Of a DNA stretch of 64,000 bases, positions 24,125 to 34,348 are shown one piece after another. The DNA is taken from assembly GCA_018806985.1 (NCBI GenBank), contig JADANN010000032.1:2253501-2317500 (forward strand), written 5' to 3'. Numbering within the stretch: the first letter of the stretch is position 1; every line of letters starts with the position of its first letter. Both the position numbers and the translations under genes were made by a program. The DNA comes from Angiostrongylus vasorum. Lineage: Eukaryota > Nematoda > Chromadorea > Rhabditida > Metastrongylidae. The notes beneath the pieces were generated by a model. That model ran no database searches, was not told the origin of the DNA, and saw nothing but the letters and a program-made list of their open reading frames with translations.

Positions 24125-24255
24125 ATGAATACGGCCGTGTTGCAAGGCTCTATAATGGCCACTTCACACGGCATCAGTCGACTGAATCGACACCGACACG
24201 AGCGCGGGTTTCATATCGCCTCCCATAATCGGCTTGGATATCACCTCAGAAAAAG
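24125..24255 (+). CDS. Candidate first coding exon of an unidentified gene
   Basis: An ATG opens 43 codons of basic, His/Arg-rich sequence (for example SRLNRHRHERGFHIASHNRL) that ends AGA AAA AG before a GTAAGC donor, with two codon bases left over. It could be an N-terminal exon of the Kv channel gene at 28.2 kb, since a weak acceptor there (28205/28206) would close the phase, or of another gene. I do not recognise the peptide. Confidence 0.25.
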
Positions 24256-25335
24256 GTAAGCATTTTATCATTAGATGACTGAAGTCATTATTGCTTATAA
24301 GATTTGCAGATTAAACTGGGATAAATCAAATTGTTTTGGATAAGTTCTACTTATGTCGAAATATTTTGTAAATATGACATTGTAGAACACAAAAGTGGTA
24401 AGGTTAAAAAGCACAAAAAATGAGCAATCTTGCAAAGGTTAAAGGAGTTTTATTCTACTTCAGTGCAAAGTATTCATTTAGAACTGCGCCGACTTCCCTA
24501 ATTTGTTGCTCTACCGCATGACTCATGCAGATTATGCGACTTTCCTTTATCTGGTTGCTGGTATGCAATAGCCGTTTAAAGCTCTTATCATCTTATGAGT
24601 TGATTACACTACAGTAAAGTAGTACTAGTAGCGACCGCTATTTCACTACATACAGTTGTGGGGTGCGACAGTATGCATACCTGCTTTGAGTTTATGCTTA
24701 AGGCCCTAAAAGATTAAGGCAAACCCTTGAATTGTGTTCTGAAACACGAACTTCAATAACTGCTTTCATGCGTTCTCACCACTGCTGTGTTCCTATTGGT
24801 GGGCACGCCCGAATGCTGCGCCCATTTTTCTGTCGTTATTGGCGGCCACGCTGGACTGCCCGCCGAATTTTTTGTTATTGATGGAGGAACAAATATAGTC
24901 ATCGATACAAATCAGTGATAACCACTCACAGATGAAGAGCGAATAGTAGTAATTTGTTTTCAACAAAACTTTTTGAATTAGCTCTTGCTCCATCACTGTT
25001 CTTTCGCCGTCGTCGTTGTCGTCTTTCTTTCATGGATTTTTTCTCGAGCTCTCTGTCTTTGTTTTCCACTCCAAGTGGAAAACTTCTTCGATTCCACTGG
25101 ATTTGGCTACCGTAGTGCAAACTTGAGAAGAGTCAGAAGGTATAAAGCAGCTGCAATTCCATGAACAAATCTGATTTGAATTCATTTAATTATTCTGAAT
25201 TCTGGAGAACTCTCTTCTCAAAGTGACGTTTGCTTTCTTCTTCCAATAAGACTAATTGTTTCAAACTCTTCACTTTCGATAGATGCCACACATTTTTGCC
25301 ACTATTGGCTTTTTTGTCTTTCTAGCCATTATTCT
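24256..25335. other. Intergenic or intronic, nothing recognised
   Basis: No repeat copy and no exon with splice support seen. Confidence 0.3.
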
Positions 25336-25340
25336 TGTGG

Positions 25341-25383
<43 letters not shown>

Positions 25384-25436
25384 TATTATTATTATTACTA
25401 TTATTACCATTATTATTACTATTATTATTATTATTA

Positions 25437-25496
<60 letters not shown>

Positions 25497-25512
25497 CATC
25501 ATCATTATTCAA
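25336..25512. repeat. (TTA/ATT)n microsatellite
   Basis: About 175 bp of ATT repeats with a few C substitutions. It produces spurious poly-Ile, poly-Tyr, poly-Leu and poly-Asn frames on both strands. Confidence 0.95.
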
Positions 25513-25739
25513 GGCCACTGCCAAAAACAAAAAGACTTGTTATTTTTCTATTGAAATAATCTCAAATGGTCTACATCTTCTCGTAAACGTTTTCTTGTTG
25601 CAGCAATTTTTTTCTTTCTTTATTTTTCGTACGATTGGAGCCACTTTTCTTTCAAATTCCGCCCACTATGAAAACATAATTAATGTAATATAGTTGTAAG
25701 ATAGTTAATAATTAAGCATAAAACATAATTAAACATAAG

Positions 25740-25978
25740 GATAAAGCCTTGATCAATCCCTAAGGGATGCGCCATGCATTCGACTTCATTAAACATCGTT
25801 TGGAGGTGGTTGAATGCATATCTGGCCTTTACAATGACTCGCGGTGCCCTACCGATGTATCGAGCCAGTGCTGCTCTTCTCTCAGACAGGTCTGCTACCA
25901 ATTTGCCGACCCCGGAGGGATGGCAAGCTTGGTGTGTCATGTGCGTGAGGATCGATCCCATGTGTGTTCCAGCGCCAT
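25740..25978 (-). repeat. SINE-like family A copy with probable target-site duplication
   Basis: A complete - copy: GATAAAGCCTTGATCAATCC through GGATCGATCCC and CAGCGCC. TAAACATAAG on the left and ACTAAACATAA on the right flank it, which may be the target-site duplication. Confidence 0.75.
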
Positions 25979-26214
25979 TTAACTAAACATAACTAAACAT
26001 AAATATGCTTGTCATAATAATGTCACTTGTTCTTCACACGTCAATGCGCTCATGTCTTTTTTTTGCCGTTCATTTTCATATTTTCACACATTTCGATGTT
26101 ATTTAAGATGTCTGCTCTGTAGGAAAGCGAATTTATTGAGTTTTATGAAGCGAACTTAGCTTAAAATTTGAGTTGCAGTCGCTTTCGTTCCGCTTTTAAT
26201 CTGCACAAAATGCT

Positions 26215-26595
26215 TGACAATCAAAAAAAAATTACAGTTAGTGATTGGACGGATGCGAATCGAAAGCCCCCAGACGTTTTATGGTAGCACTTATTTCGTT
26301 GATAAAGGCAGGATAAACGGGGCCATATTCTCTTCAGACATATCGTTTGGGATTTTGGTTCTTCCTACATACCTGTCCCGAGGTGACCCCGCTTCGTGGC
26401 CATTGGAAATGACTGTCGGATCAAGTTTAGAGACTCTTCTTCTCTACATATTGTTGGCTTGAAGTTTCTCACAAGTGCCATTTTGTGTGTGAAGATAAGA
26501 AGGAAGGATGAACCAACACACGCCTTTGCTACTTGGCTCCGGTACCATTTGGTGATGAAGCCATTGTTAAACAGATTAATCTGAACGTTCAAGAA
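26215..26595 (-). mobile_element. Penelope-like RT thumb/linker fragment
   Basis: The - strand frame shows FITKWYRSQ followed by a basic stretch, matching in order the YITKWYRKPSS segment of the PLE at 30.5 kb (position about 30541). Downstream on the same strand a degraded MAPFILPLSTK recalls the IPFKLPFIS block, with stops in frame. It is an old fragment without arms or a ribozyme motif. Confidence 0.6.
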
Positions 26596-27871
26596 CGGAA
26601 GTCGGAAGAGGAGAAATCTTCGAAAAGTTGGCTATTTAAATGAATAAATGAGAAATTCACGTTTGCTAATCAAGAAAACAGTCAATTACCGCTCAAAGCC
26701 GAGTTTGAGAGAATGCCAGTACTAGTACTGGGATTTGCGGGATGAAATATCGTCTTAATGAGTGCTGCAACTAGATTTTTCAAAACTCGAAAGGAAGATG
26801 CTGTCGTTAGTATGTTAGGACGTATTTTCCTTTCCACAGTTACAGTTAAAGATAGTTAATTTATAAGGTATTCGTTTTGGTGTTTAAGTGTGGTTGCTGT
26901 GGCAGATTTGCTCTGCCTCATGAATTTCGCTGAATGCCAGTCAATCAGATTGTTCCTAGAATCATGGAACAGCCGTCCCAATGATGCAATATCTTCACCA
27001 CAAACAGTCACAAGCCCTTTTTGGCATGGAGGAAGCATTTCGCGGACAAAAGTGGGACCGACTTTTCGACCCCGGATGGATGGATGGGAACACCGTTACG
27101 GCGTCGAACCAGTGACGTTGCCATTATTATTGAACGGGATATTTAATCACACTGCGCGTTCCGAGTAATTACTATTGTTGTTGTTATTATTATTACAATA
27201 TTATTTTGAATACCACAAAATCTCACGTGTTGTGCTTATTTTTCGCGAATCTCTTACTTTACGTCAAAATTTTTAGTGGACAGTAAGCAAGTGCGTGCGC
27301 TGTGGCTGACAGTACGGTGGCCATATATCCATCTGTAAAATACCTCCATTCACTTCCTTTATGGTTTGATCGACGTTTCACCCGTTATGGTAATTCCTCA
27401 AAGTATTCGTATTTAGGTGTAGTCGTACTGAATCAACAGCATCAGTAGAAGTTCCACCATTGTTACAGAATTGTTCGCATCCAGTTGATATTGGCACCAC
27501 CTCGAAGGGTTAGTTAATTATTCTCAGTAACCTCTGTGGTTATGTGATTCATGTATCTTCTTTGTCTTTTTCCTCTGCACTAACTCTAGTTTCCAAAAAA
27601 ATATGGAAAAGATAATATGAAGTGGCAACAACGAAAAAGAGTTGGTAAATCCCTGGCCGCTGAAGAAAACAAACTGCGTCCCTGTCGTCTCTACAGATTT
27701 TAACGGAGCAAAGAAATGCGGGAATTGTTGTTGTTTATATCATTCTTCTAATTCTGAAATGCTTTTTTTTTACAAATCTATAGATCCAATGGATAGTTTG
27801 GTGCCTGTTGAGTATTTTGCTGACAAAAATCTTTAACGGCTTTCTATGAATGTAAACAAATAAATGAACGA
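26596..27871. other. Intergenic or intronic, two weak exon candidates
   Basis: About 26890-27003 (+) reads VAVADLLCLMNFAECQ (membrane-like). About 27417-27508 (+) reads open between a TTTAG acceptor and a GT donor. Neither can be tied to a gene. About 27046-27170 resembles a degraded tRNA-like repeat. Confidence 0.25.
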
Positions 27872-28140
27872 CAAAGATCTTGAAGTTCATCAATCTTTGA
27901 GGGATGTGCCATGCACTAGATTGCATTAAGCATCGCTAGAGGTGGTTGAACGCATATCTGGCCTATGCAATGACTCGCCGTGGCCATCCGATCTATCGAG
28001 CCAGTGCTGCTATCCTCCCAGAGAAGTCTGATACCACTTGCCGACCCCCGAAAGGATGGGGTTCTTGATGGGCCATAGCTCGGGGTTCGATTCCGTGTGT
28101 GTTGTAGGGCGCCTCCGACTACTGCAGCCACAGGCGCCCA
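27872..28140 (-). repeat. SINE-like family A copy
   Basis: - copy just upstream of the first recognised Kv exon: GAGGGATGTGCCATGCACTA, ATCGAGCCAGTGCTGCTATC, GGGGTTCGATTCC (box B complement) and CAGGCGCCC. Confidence 0.8.
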
Positions 28141-28188
28141 TATGAAAAAAAAACAAATAGGAAAGAAGTCTGTTTTGGGATAATTTAG

Positions 28189-29389
28189 GGTCTTTTGGTC
28201 GACAGCGCCAATTCGAAAGAGTTCTTACGACTAAACATCAGCGGCCAACAGTTTCTGCTGAAGAAGGAGACGATCTTCGCGAGAAAAGTCGGTAAGTTGG
28301 CTTTTTGGGCATCGATTCTTCCTGTTAAGAGGACTCCTCTTACAGCCTTCGAGAAACCATAAAAGGAAGGTCACAGTTAGATTCAGTTGAATCTGCAGAG
28401 TAATAAGATGAATTATAGAATAAATAACGTTGCCGAAAATTTGACGAGTACTTGTGAACTTGCTGGCTCTGAATAGTTTTATTTTTCTCTATCTGCGCTG
28501 CCGACGGTAATCTACTACGATTCTTGTGAAAATTCTCACCACAGATCACCGTTGCTTATTCTCTGTTGTGCTTGCATTTTACTACTTGTGCTAATATTAC
28601 GGTTTAGGACGTCTGGTGTGGTTGCTGGACTTGAGAACGATATCCGAACGACTCTCATTAGCCGATGCGTACTTCTCCTCCACAAACGAGTACTATCTTT
28701 GAACGACCGCCAGCCTTGTTTCATATCATTTATCAGTTTTATGTGACTGGTAGGACAATCAAAAGCTTTTCATAATAAGTCGCTACATAATCCATTCCTT
28801 TCTTGTTGTGTGCTTATTGGTGAAGAAATGTAAGATTTCCATATTGAAATGTGCTATGAGAGACCACCTACAATCCCCTGTAACCTCATTAGAACGGCTG
28901 TCGCGTGAGTAAACAAAACTCTCTCCATTTCACACTTTGGGTGATTCTCAAGCGAAAGGAACCTACTCGGCCGCTCTGCTAATCGGCAGGGATCAAAAGG
29001 AAAAATATATTAGTATCAACTTAATTTAGCCAATAATCCAATATTGACAGCAATATTTCCAACTGGAAACATTTCTCCTCATGCAGCTTTCCTAAAGAGG
29101 TTTGGTTTAAGTTCTAAAAGTTCTCTTAGTGCGAATAATGATGAGACAAAATGTTTAAAGGAGTGCTGTAAAGGCCATCAAACTGAAGGAAAGTAGAGGA
29201 TAAAAATGAGAAAAAAGCACGAAATGAAAAAAATGAACTTAACAAGAACAACCTGGACCTCATTTTTACAGGACAAATTCATCAACCATCACATCTCTGT
29301 CCGAACGACGTATTGGACGAGTTGGACTACTGGGGGATCGTCCCTCGACGACTGCCTAGCGCCATGCTGTTGTTCGGACGAAAAGATAA
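28189..29389 (+). CDS. Kv channel exons 1-3: T1 tetramerisation domain
   Basis: Exon 28189-28291 encodes FLRLNISGQQFLLKKETIF, the first T1 strand and turn, after an ATTTAG acceptor and before GTAAGT. Exon 28608-28749 encodes RLVWLL ... TNEYY, then, after a +1 slip at about 28697-28700, FERPP ... FHIIYQFYVTG. Exon 29272-29389 encodes QIHQPSHLCPNDVLDELDYW (the Cys and the DELDYWGI block are typical of Kv T1) and ends in a basic GRKD segment. Junction phases are 1+2 and 1+2. T1 assembles channel subunits into tetramers in the cytoplasm. The true start codon lies upstream and was not located. Confidence 0.8.
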
Positions 29390-29884
29390 GTTCGTCAGGG
29401 TGGTTGTGATTTCAAATATCAGTCTATTCATTGTTGACTTACGGACAAAACTACGAATTAAAGAAAAATTAAGAAGTTCATTTCAGCTTAAGTGAGATTC
29501 CCAGTAGATCTCCTCACAACGTCATAGATCGAAATCCACGAAAGAAGAAGTAGTGCGCTTATCTTAGGAGAAATAGAAGAGAATTGATCTCCATTTGAAG
29601 TGGAGTGGAGTTGGGCTCCTATACCTCAGAGGCGGAGTGGAAACACTTCTCAAGCTCAGGCGTTGACCAAATAGGGGATATTATTAGACGTGTATTTTTC
29701 TATTAACAAGCTAACACGAGGTTAATAAAAACGTTATTCCGCTTCGCCTTCGTCTTCTTAAGAGCCGGGTTGACCCGAGTCGATTGTTCGCAATTGTTTC
29801 TTCTTCTAATTTCGATCTCAGTGATCGCATGGAGTCCAGTGCAATGTACCACTGTTCGAATAAACTCACCTCACTCGGCAATGC

Positions 29885-30110
29885 TTTTTAATGCAGGCCA
29901 GTTTGTTCATTATGATAAAATGAGCACTGTTGAGTGAAGTTACTTCATCGGAGCGGGGCTCCGCTGTATTCGACTCGGTACGACCACGAAAACCAACTTG
30001 GGAGAAAAAACGACTGTATACAATCGACTCTGATCAATCCGGCTCTGGAAAAGGCAAAGGCGCTAAGATCGTAGCAGAATAAAGTTTTTTATCAATCTCA
30101 TGTTACCTTA
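29885..30110 (+). mobile_element. RTE LINE 3'-end fragment in Kv intron
   Basis: CGACTCGGTACGACCACGA, CGACTCTGATCAATCCGGC and AGAATAAAGTTTTTTATC follow the same order as the 3' tail of the LINE at 3420-3580. Confidence 0.55.
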
Positions 30111-30322
30111 TCAATGAAAGAATACATAATGATTAGCTGTCCCATGGCTAAAGGAAAGTCAGTTTTTTGAAAGATTATGCGGTAACTCAAAAGACCGACT
30201 TTCTGTAAACTTCGGCATAGATAGTTGATGTATTTATTTATATGATCTTATAAACTTATATTCTTTTGCTGATGCGAGGTTGGTATAGGTCTTCGTTGTC
30301 GTTGTCGGTGTTGTTGGTCGAT

Positions 30323-30358
30323 GGCTGACGTTTCGGCGATTTCGCCTTCCTCAGAGCC
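30323..30358 (-). ncRNA. Hammerhead-ribozyme-like motif, left PLE arm
   Basis: - strand: GGCT-CTGAGGA-AGGCGAAATCGCC-GAAA-C-GTC-AGCC, with 4 bp of perfect helix I (GGCT/AGCC) and a strong helix II hairpin. It is the mirror copy of the motif at 31515-31550. Confidence 0.65.
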
Positions 30359-30477
30359 TGGACGTATTTTATATTAGAATACTTTAATTATTCGGTGGAA
30401 AAAAGGCTAAAGTACCAATGAAGATCAAACTTTTAAATAGATGACGGGTTAGGGATGGTACATGGTCAAATGTAGCT

Positions 30478-31321
30478 CTACGCCATATTGAACAGAAAGG
30501 CTACTCACCGTGATGTTATGAAAATAAAGCTCTCAGAAAGTGGCTATATAACAAAGTGGTATCGTAAGCCAAGTAGTAAGAACATGCTAGTTCACTACCT
30601 CTCGTCTCATCCTTCACACATGAAAAAAGCACTTATCAAAAACATGTGGAGAAGAGGAAAGGAAGGAATCGCAAAACCTGGCACGAAAAATTGCCATTTC
30701 CAATGGCTACGAAGTACAACCCACTCGGGTTAGACAACAACGTAGGGTAAATAAGATAATGTTCCCAAAATAATGTTTTGGACGTAAGTAAGATCCCTTT
30801 TAAGCTACCTTTTATATCAAATGAAGTAAGTTACGCCATTAAGAGATGCTTAAGAAAAAGTGATCTTGAAGATTATGTAACGATTATTGACATCCCACCC
30901 AATACCCTACACCGTCAGTTAGTTTGCAACCGTCTCTGTGATCGCTTGTGCAGCTCAGAAAACTGTATGATCTGTCCTAACGGGAGAGATGGGGATTGCA
31001 TGAGTTCAGGTATAATATACTTGATCTCATGTAACGCATGCGGTGAGGAATATATTGGAGAAACGGGTAGACCACTTTGTGTCCGCATAAAAGAACTAGA
31101 TGGGAAAGTTAAAATTCGTCAAAACACTCCTCTTGGTACCCATAGGGCACAAAAGCACAATGGCGATAACTGTACGGATTCCAATGTAGGAATGAAGAAC
31201 ATCAACGCGCAAAACTCTTGAAGCGTTTTGGACAAATTTCAAAAATCCAAAGGTGAACCGGAAAGACGAATACCTCACTATCACACGTGAACTGGCGCCC
31301 TATTTCAAAATGATATTTTGA
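30478..31321 (+). pseudogene. Penelope-like polyprotein C-terminus: RT thumb, linker, GIY-YIG endonuclease
   Basis: Segment 30488-30733 is the RT thumb (YITKWYRKPSS), closed by a stop. Segment 30778-31221 is the linker and endonuclease: IPFKLPFIS, LHRQLVCNRLCDRL, a Cys cluster (CSSENCMIC), then GIIYLISC (GIY motif, about 31009) and EEYIGETGR (YIG motif, about 31046). A frame slip at about 31213 separates the last block, which resumes as TLEAFWTNFKNPKVNRKDEY and TITRELAP to TGA at 31321. The RT palm is absent. In PLEs the GIY-YIG domain cuts target DNA for reverse transcription. Confidence 0.8.
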
Positions 31322-31514
31322 CTCCGGGGTGTGTCGTGCTTGCAACCCCACGTGAGAGAACGCGTGGGCCAGTCCCACCCATAACATCACTGTGACTAGC
31401 CTTTCAGTTTGACCGTAGCATCCTAACCCACCATCTATTTAAAACTTTGGTCTTCATCAATACTTTAGCCTTTTCCACCGAATAACTAAAGTATTCTAAT
31501 ATAAAATACGTCCA

Positions 31515-31550
31515 GGCTCTGAGGAAGGCGAAATCGCCGAAACGTCAGCC
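31515..31550 (+). ncRNA. Hammerhead-ribozyme-like motif, right PLE arm
   Basis: GGCT at 31515-31518, CTGAGGA at 31519-31525, hairpin AGGCG-AAAT-CGCC, GAAA at 31539-31542, C-GTC to 31546 (expected cleavage after C31546), then AGCC pairing with GGCT. All invariant hammerhead core bases (CUGANGA, GAAA, UH at the cleavage site) are present. Helix III is minimal. Confidence 0.65.
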
Positions 31551-31650
31551 ATCGACCTACAACACCAACAACAACGACAACGACAACGAAGACCTATACC
31601 AACCTCGCACCAGCTAAAGAAGATCAGTTTATAAGATCATATAAACAAAT

Positions 31651-32661
31651 AGATTATGCGGCAGTTTAAAAATATAACTTGACACTTAGGCAATAAAAGA
31701 ATAATCATTTAGAAAAATAGTCGGAGGTAGATTTTGCACGCCAGTTTGTGGCATGCGACTGTAAAGGGGAAACATGAAGTTTTGAGATCTCCTCCCAAAA
31801 CGAATCTGAAATGGGAACTATCATGTTGCGTTTGTATTTATACCGTCTCGTGGGAGACTCCACAAGTAACTTCACTGTATTCCTTGGTCCGTTTTTGCGT
31901 CGTCAGATGCAACCCTGCTTTAGGTCTACGGCAGTGCGCAGATGATAGTGAATGAATGGAGAACCACAATGTGTTCTTGAATACTGACAGAGAATACGAG
32001 AACAGTAAGTAAAATGACAAGGAGATGAGGGGCTACACAATTTGGATACCGCCGTACTCCTTCTAAAAGTCATGTTAGCAGCCGTTTAACGTTTCTAAGC
32101 CTAAAAGATACATGTGCAGCCGGACATGGTGGATAACAGCGAACCCTTACGATTCAATAGGAAGTAGAATTGCATCATCCAGGGATAATTTTCGGGGAAT
32201 TTGAATTATCCCAACATTTCGCTATTTCTTAAGTACGCATGATATGTCTGTTATATCTGTCTTCACTTTGAAAAATGTTTATTGTCTTCGATTTGTTTCC
32301 ATTTGTGTTCTAATCCGTCAGAAAACTAATTACTTAATCTTACCAATCGAACACTTATTAAGGGAAATCCGTAGAACAACGGAATACCATTATTTATCAG
32401 TGTTTTTAAGCGACATGAAAACAGAAGAATAAAAAGGAGATGGGTTGATATGGTTTAAAACATTAGGTAGAAAACAATAAAATCAGTAGAAAACTGTAAG
32501 AACACATTGGCTTTAGAATGACCTCGATTCATTGTCGTCGTCTACGTCTAAGGAATCACTGAACCTCTTCAAGCACGTGCGATTCGGCGCATTACGGAAA
32601 AGAATTTGGTGTATGATTGAGCAGCCAAGTAGGTGAGTACCATAATAGTGCTGGTAGTACT
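31651..32661. other. Kv intron sequence, nothing recognised
   Basis: AT-rich. No exon-like segment fits the gap between the T1 exons and the linker exon at 34349. Confidence 0.35.
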
Positions 32662-33048
32662 TACTTGCTAGGATACTTGGATGGCTCGCCTTCACTGGAT
32701 ATGCTGGCCCCAGCACATTCTCCATTTTTTCGGAGTTTTGCCAGTTAAGTTCTGGTGTTTCCCTGAGTCCCGAGATCAGCCTATCAAAAGTCTGCTCCAG
32801 GTCGTCACCACCACAGGCAGTCACCGTCCTTTGTGGACCAGAAGGGCATTTGCAGCCATGTGACTAGTTTGATACCAGGACGGTGGCGGATCCCGGTATT
32901 GATTTACTCTTTGCTGGGCTTCCCTGATTGAAACGCCGGACTTCTTCTCATGTTAGGTGACCCTGTTGGTGGGATGAATCTCCGACTGTGCATTGCCGTC
33001 TGACATCCAGGAACACCTCTTAGCCACGATGAGGCGGTAAAACGTTGG
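32662..33048 (-). repeat. SINE-like family C copy
   Basis: Full-length - copy: TAGGATACTTGGATGGCTCG, TGGCCCCAGCACATTCTCC, GTCGTCACCACCACAGGCAG to CACGATGAGGCGGTAAAACG. Confidence 0.8.
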
Positions 33049-33189
33049 AACGAGTACTATTAACTGGTCATGATAGTGGTATTGATTGACAGAGCAATAA
33101 TCGATGTAGTATCACAGCTTTGTTTCATTATTTATTGTAGTTATGTAAGATAATTTCATCTATCGTGACAATCCCAGCACTTCTTTCAT

Positions 33190-33500
33190 CCGGGTTGTTG
33201 TCCTTTAAACGTCGTCCATTAAGGTGTCCGGATTTAACCGTCTGAGTTTGGATGCCACTTGAGAGCATTTCCCCCACTCACTAATGTCGTTGAATAGTTG
33301 GTCGAGTAACTCTCTTAGAATGCTGGAGTACTTCAACTAGAAACTTTGAAGGTTCCAACCACAAGCAGTCTTGTATAGTGAATTGCAGGCAGCTTGCTGC
33401 AGAATAACAGTTTCCCTACCTCGAAGGAATGGGAATTGATCGCCCAGGCAGTGGCAGTGTACTCGACACCACTTTTTAACCACTGTGCTACCCATGCCCT
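33190..33500 (-). repeat. SINE-like family D copy (diverged)
   Basis: It ends on its head side with GTACTCGACACCACTTTTTA and CCACTGTGCTACCCATGCCC, the complement of a box A/box B-like tRNA head. The body matches the family D units only weakly. Confidence 0.45.
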
Positions 33501-33514
33501 ATATTTAAATAGGA

Positions 33515-33900
33515 ATATATATATGGGGGGTGAGTAACGCAGTGCTAGTGATATCGTTTATCACGAGCGCGGTAGTAGTTCGACACCGCTTCGAGTTTAC
33601 CAGGCCTCTCATCCCTCCAGGGTAGGAAAATTGGTGGCAGAATTGTCTGCGATCAGCTGATTCCCTCCACGTCAACTGAAAATGCTCTAGTCCGGCTGTC
33701 TCAAGAACACTAGGAAGAAGCAAGTCAACTAGCATTCAACGGCATTCATAAAGAAGCCGAAATTTCTCAAACAGCATCCGAACCTACATGCAGGAAGCTT
33801 GATGATCCACATGGATAACGAACGCCTGGAAGCTAATCGAATGCAAGAAGTGCTGGAATAAGCACAGCAAATGTGAGAACGGATCAAATAAAATAAAATT
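33515..33900 (+). repeat. SINE-like family D copy
   Basis: tRNA-like head GGGTGAGTAACGCAGTGCTA with box B-like AGTTCGACACC. The body shares CTCATCCCTCCAGGGT, CAAATTTCTCAAAC-type and GCAAGAAGTGCTGGAATA segments with copies at 41.9 and 55.2 kb. Confidence 0.55.
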
Positions 33901-33914
33901 AGATAAAAAATATC

Positions 33915-34295
33915 CTCCCAACGGTTTACCGCCTCATCGTGGTTGGGAGGTATTCCTGGGTGTCGGGTTGTGATGTACAGTGGGGGATTCGTCCTGTGGC
34001 AGGGTCTCCCAAGCTGAGAAGGAGTCCAGCGTCCCCACCAGGAAGCCCACCTAAGAGTAAACCAATACCAAAATCCACCACCGTCCTGGTACCAAACTAG
34101 TCACATGGTGGCAAATATCCCTTTGATCCACAAGTGCGGCGACTGCCTGTGGTGGTGACGACCTGGGGGCAGACTTTGGCTAGACTGACCTCAAGACTCA
34201 AGGAAATCACAATGACTAAATCAGCAAAACTCCAAAAAATGGTGATTATACCGAGGTCCGCACAAGCAGTGGGGACGGGCCGTTCAATTATTAGG
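33915..34295 (+). repeat. SINE-like family C copy
   Basis: CGGTTTACCGCCTCATCGTG, GAGAAGGAGTCCAGCGTCCC, CACCTAAGAGTAAACCAATA and GGGGACGGGCCGTTCAAT. It ends about 50 bp before the Kv linker exon. Confidence 0.85.
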
Positions 34296-34348
34296 TATCA
34301 ACTAAGTAATAAAAAAATATATACATATAATATTGGGAGAAGTAATAG

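Larger units (their letters stand above)
30229..31650 (+). mobile_element. Short Penelope-like element with about 250-bp inverted arms
   Basis: The arms at about 30229-30477 and 31395-31650 are reverse complements over nearly their whole length; both contain TATATGATCTTATAAACT and GCGAGGTTGGTATAGG in mirror order. Between them is a 5'-truncated PLE coding region. Each arm carries a hammerhead-like motif: the right one runs in the sense direction, the left one antisense. Inverted terminal repeats formed by partial copies are a known feature of Penelope elements. The element sits in the Kv intron between the T1 exons and the S1 linker. Confidence 0.8.

Noticed and set aside
25270..25693. Open frames across the ATT microsatellite
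   Set aside because: Poly-Ile, Leu, Tyr or Asn frames in three phases and both strands arise from the trinucleotide repeat itself.
27642..27836. 64-codon frame as the Kv start exon
   Set aside because: No donor gives a phase that joins 28189, and the composition is not channel-like.
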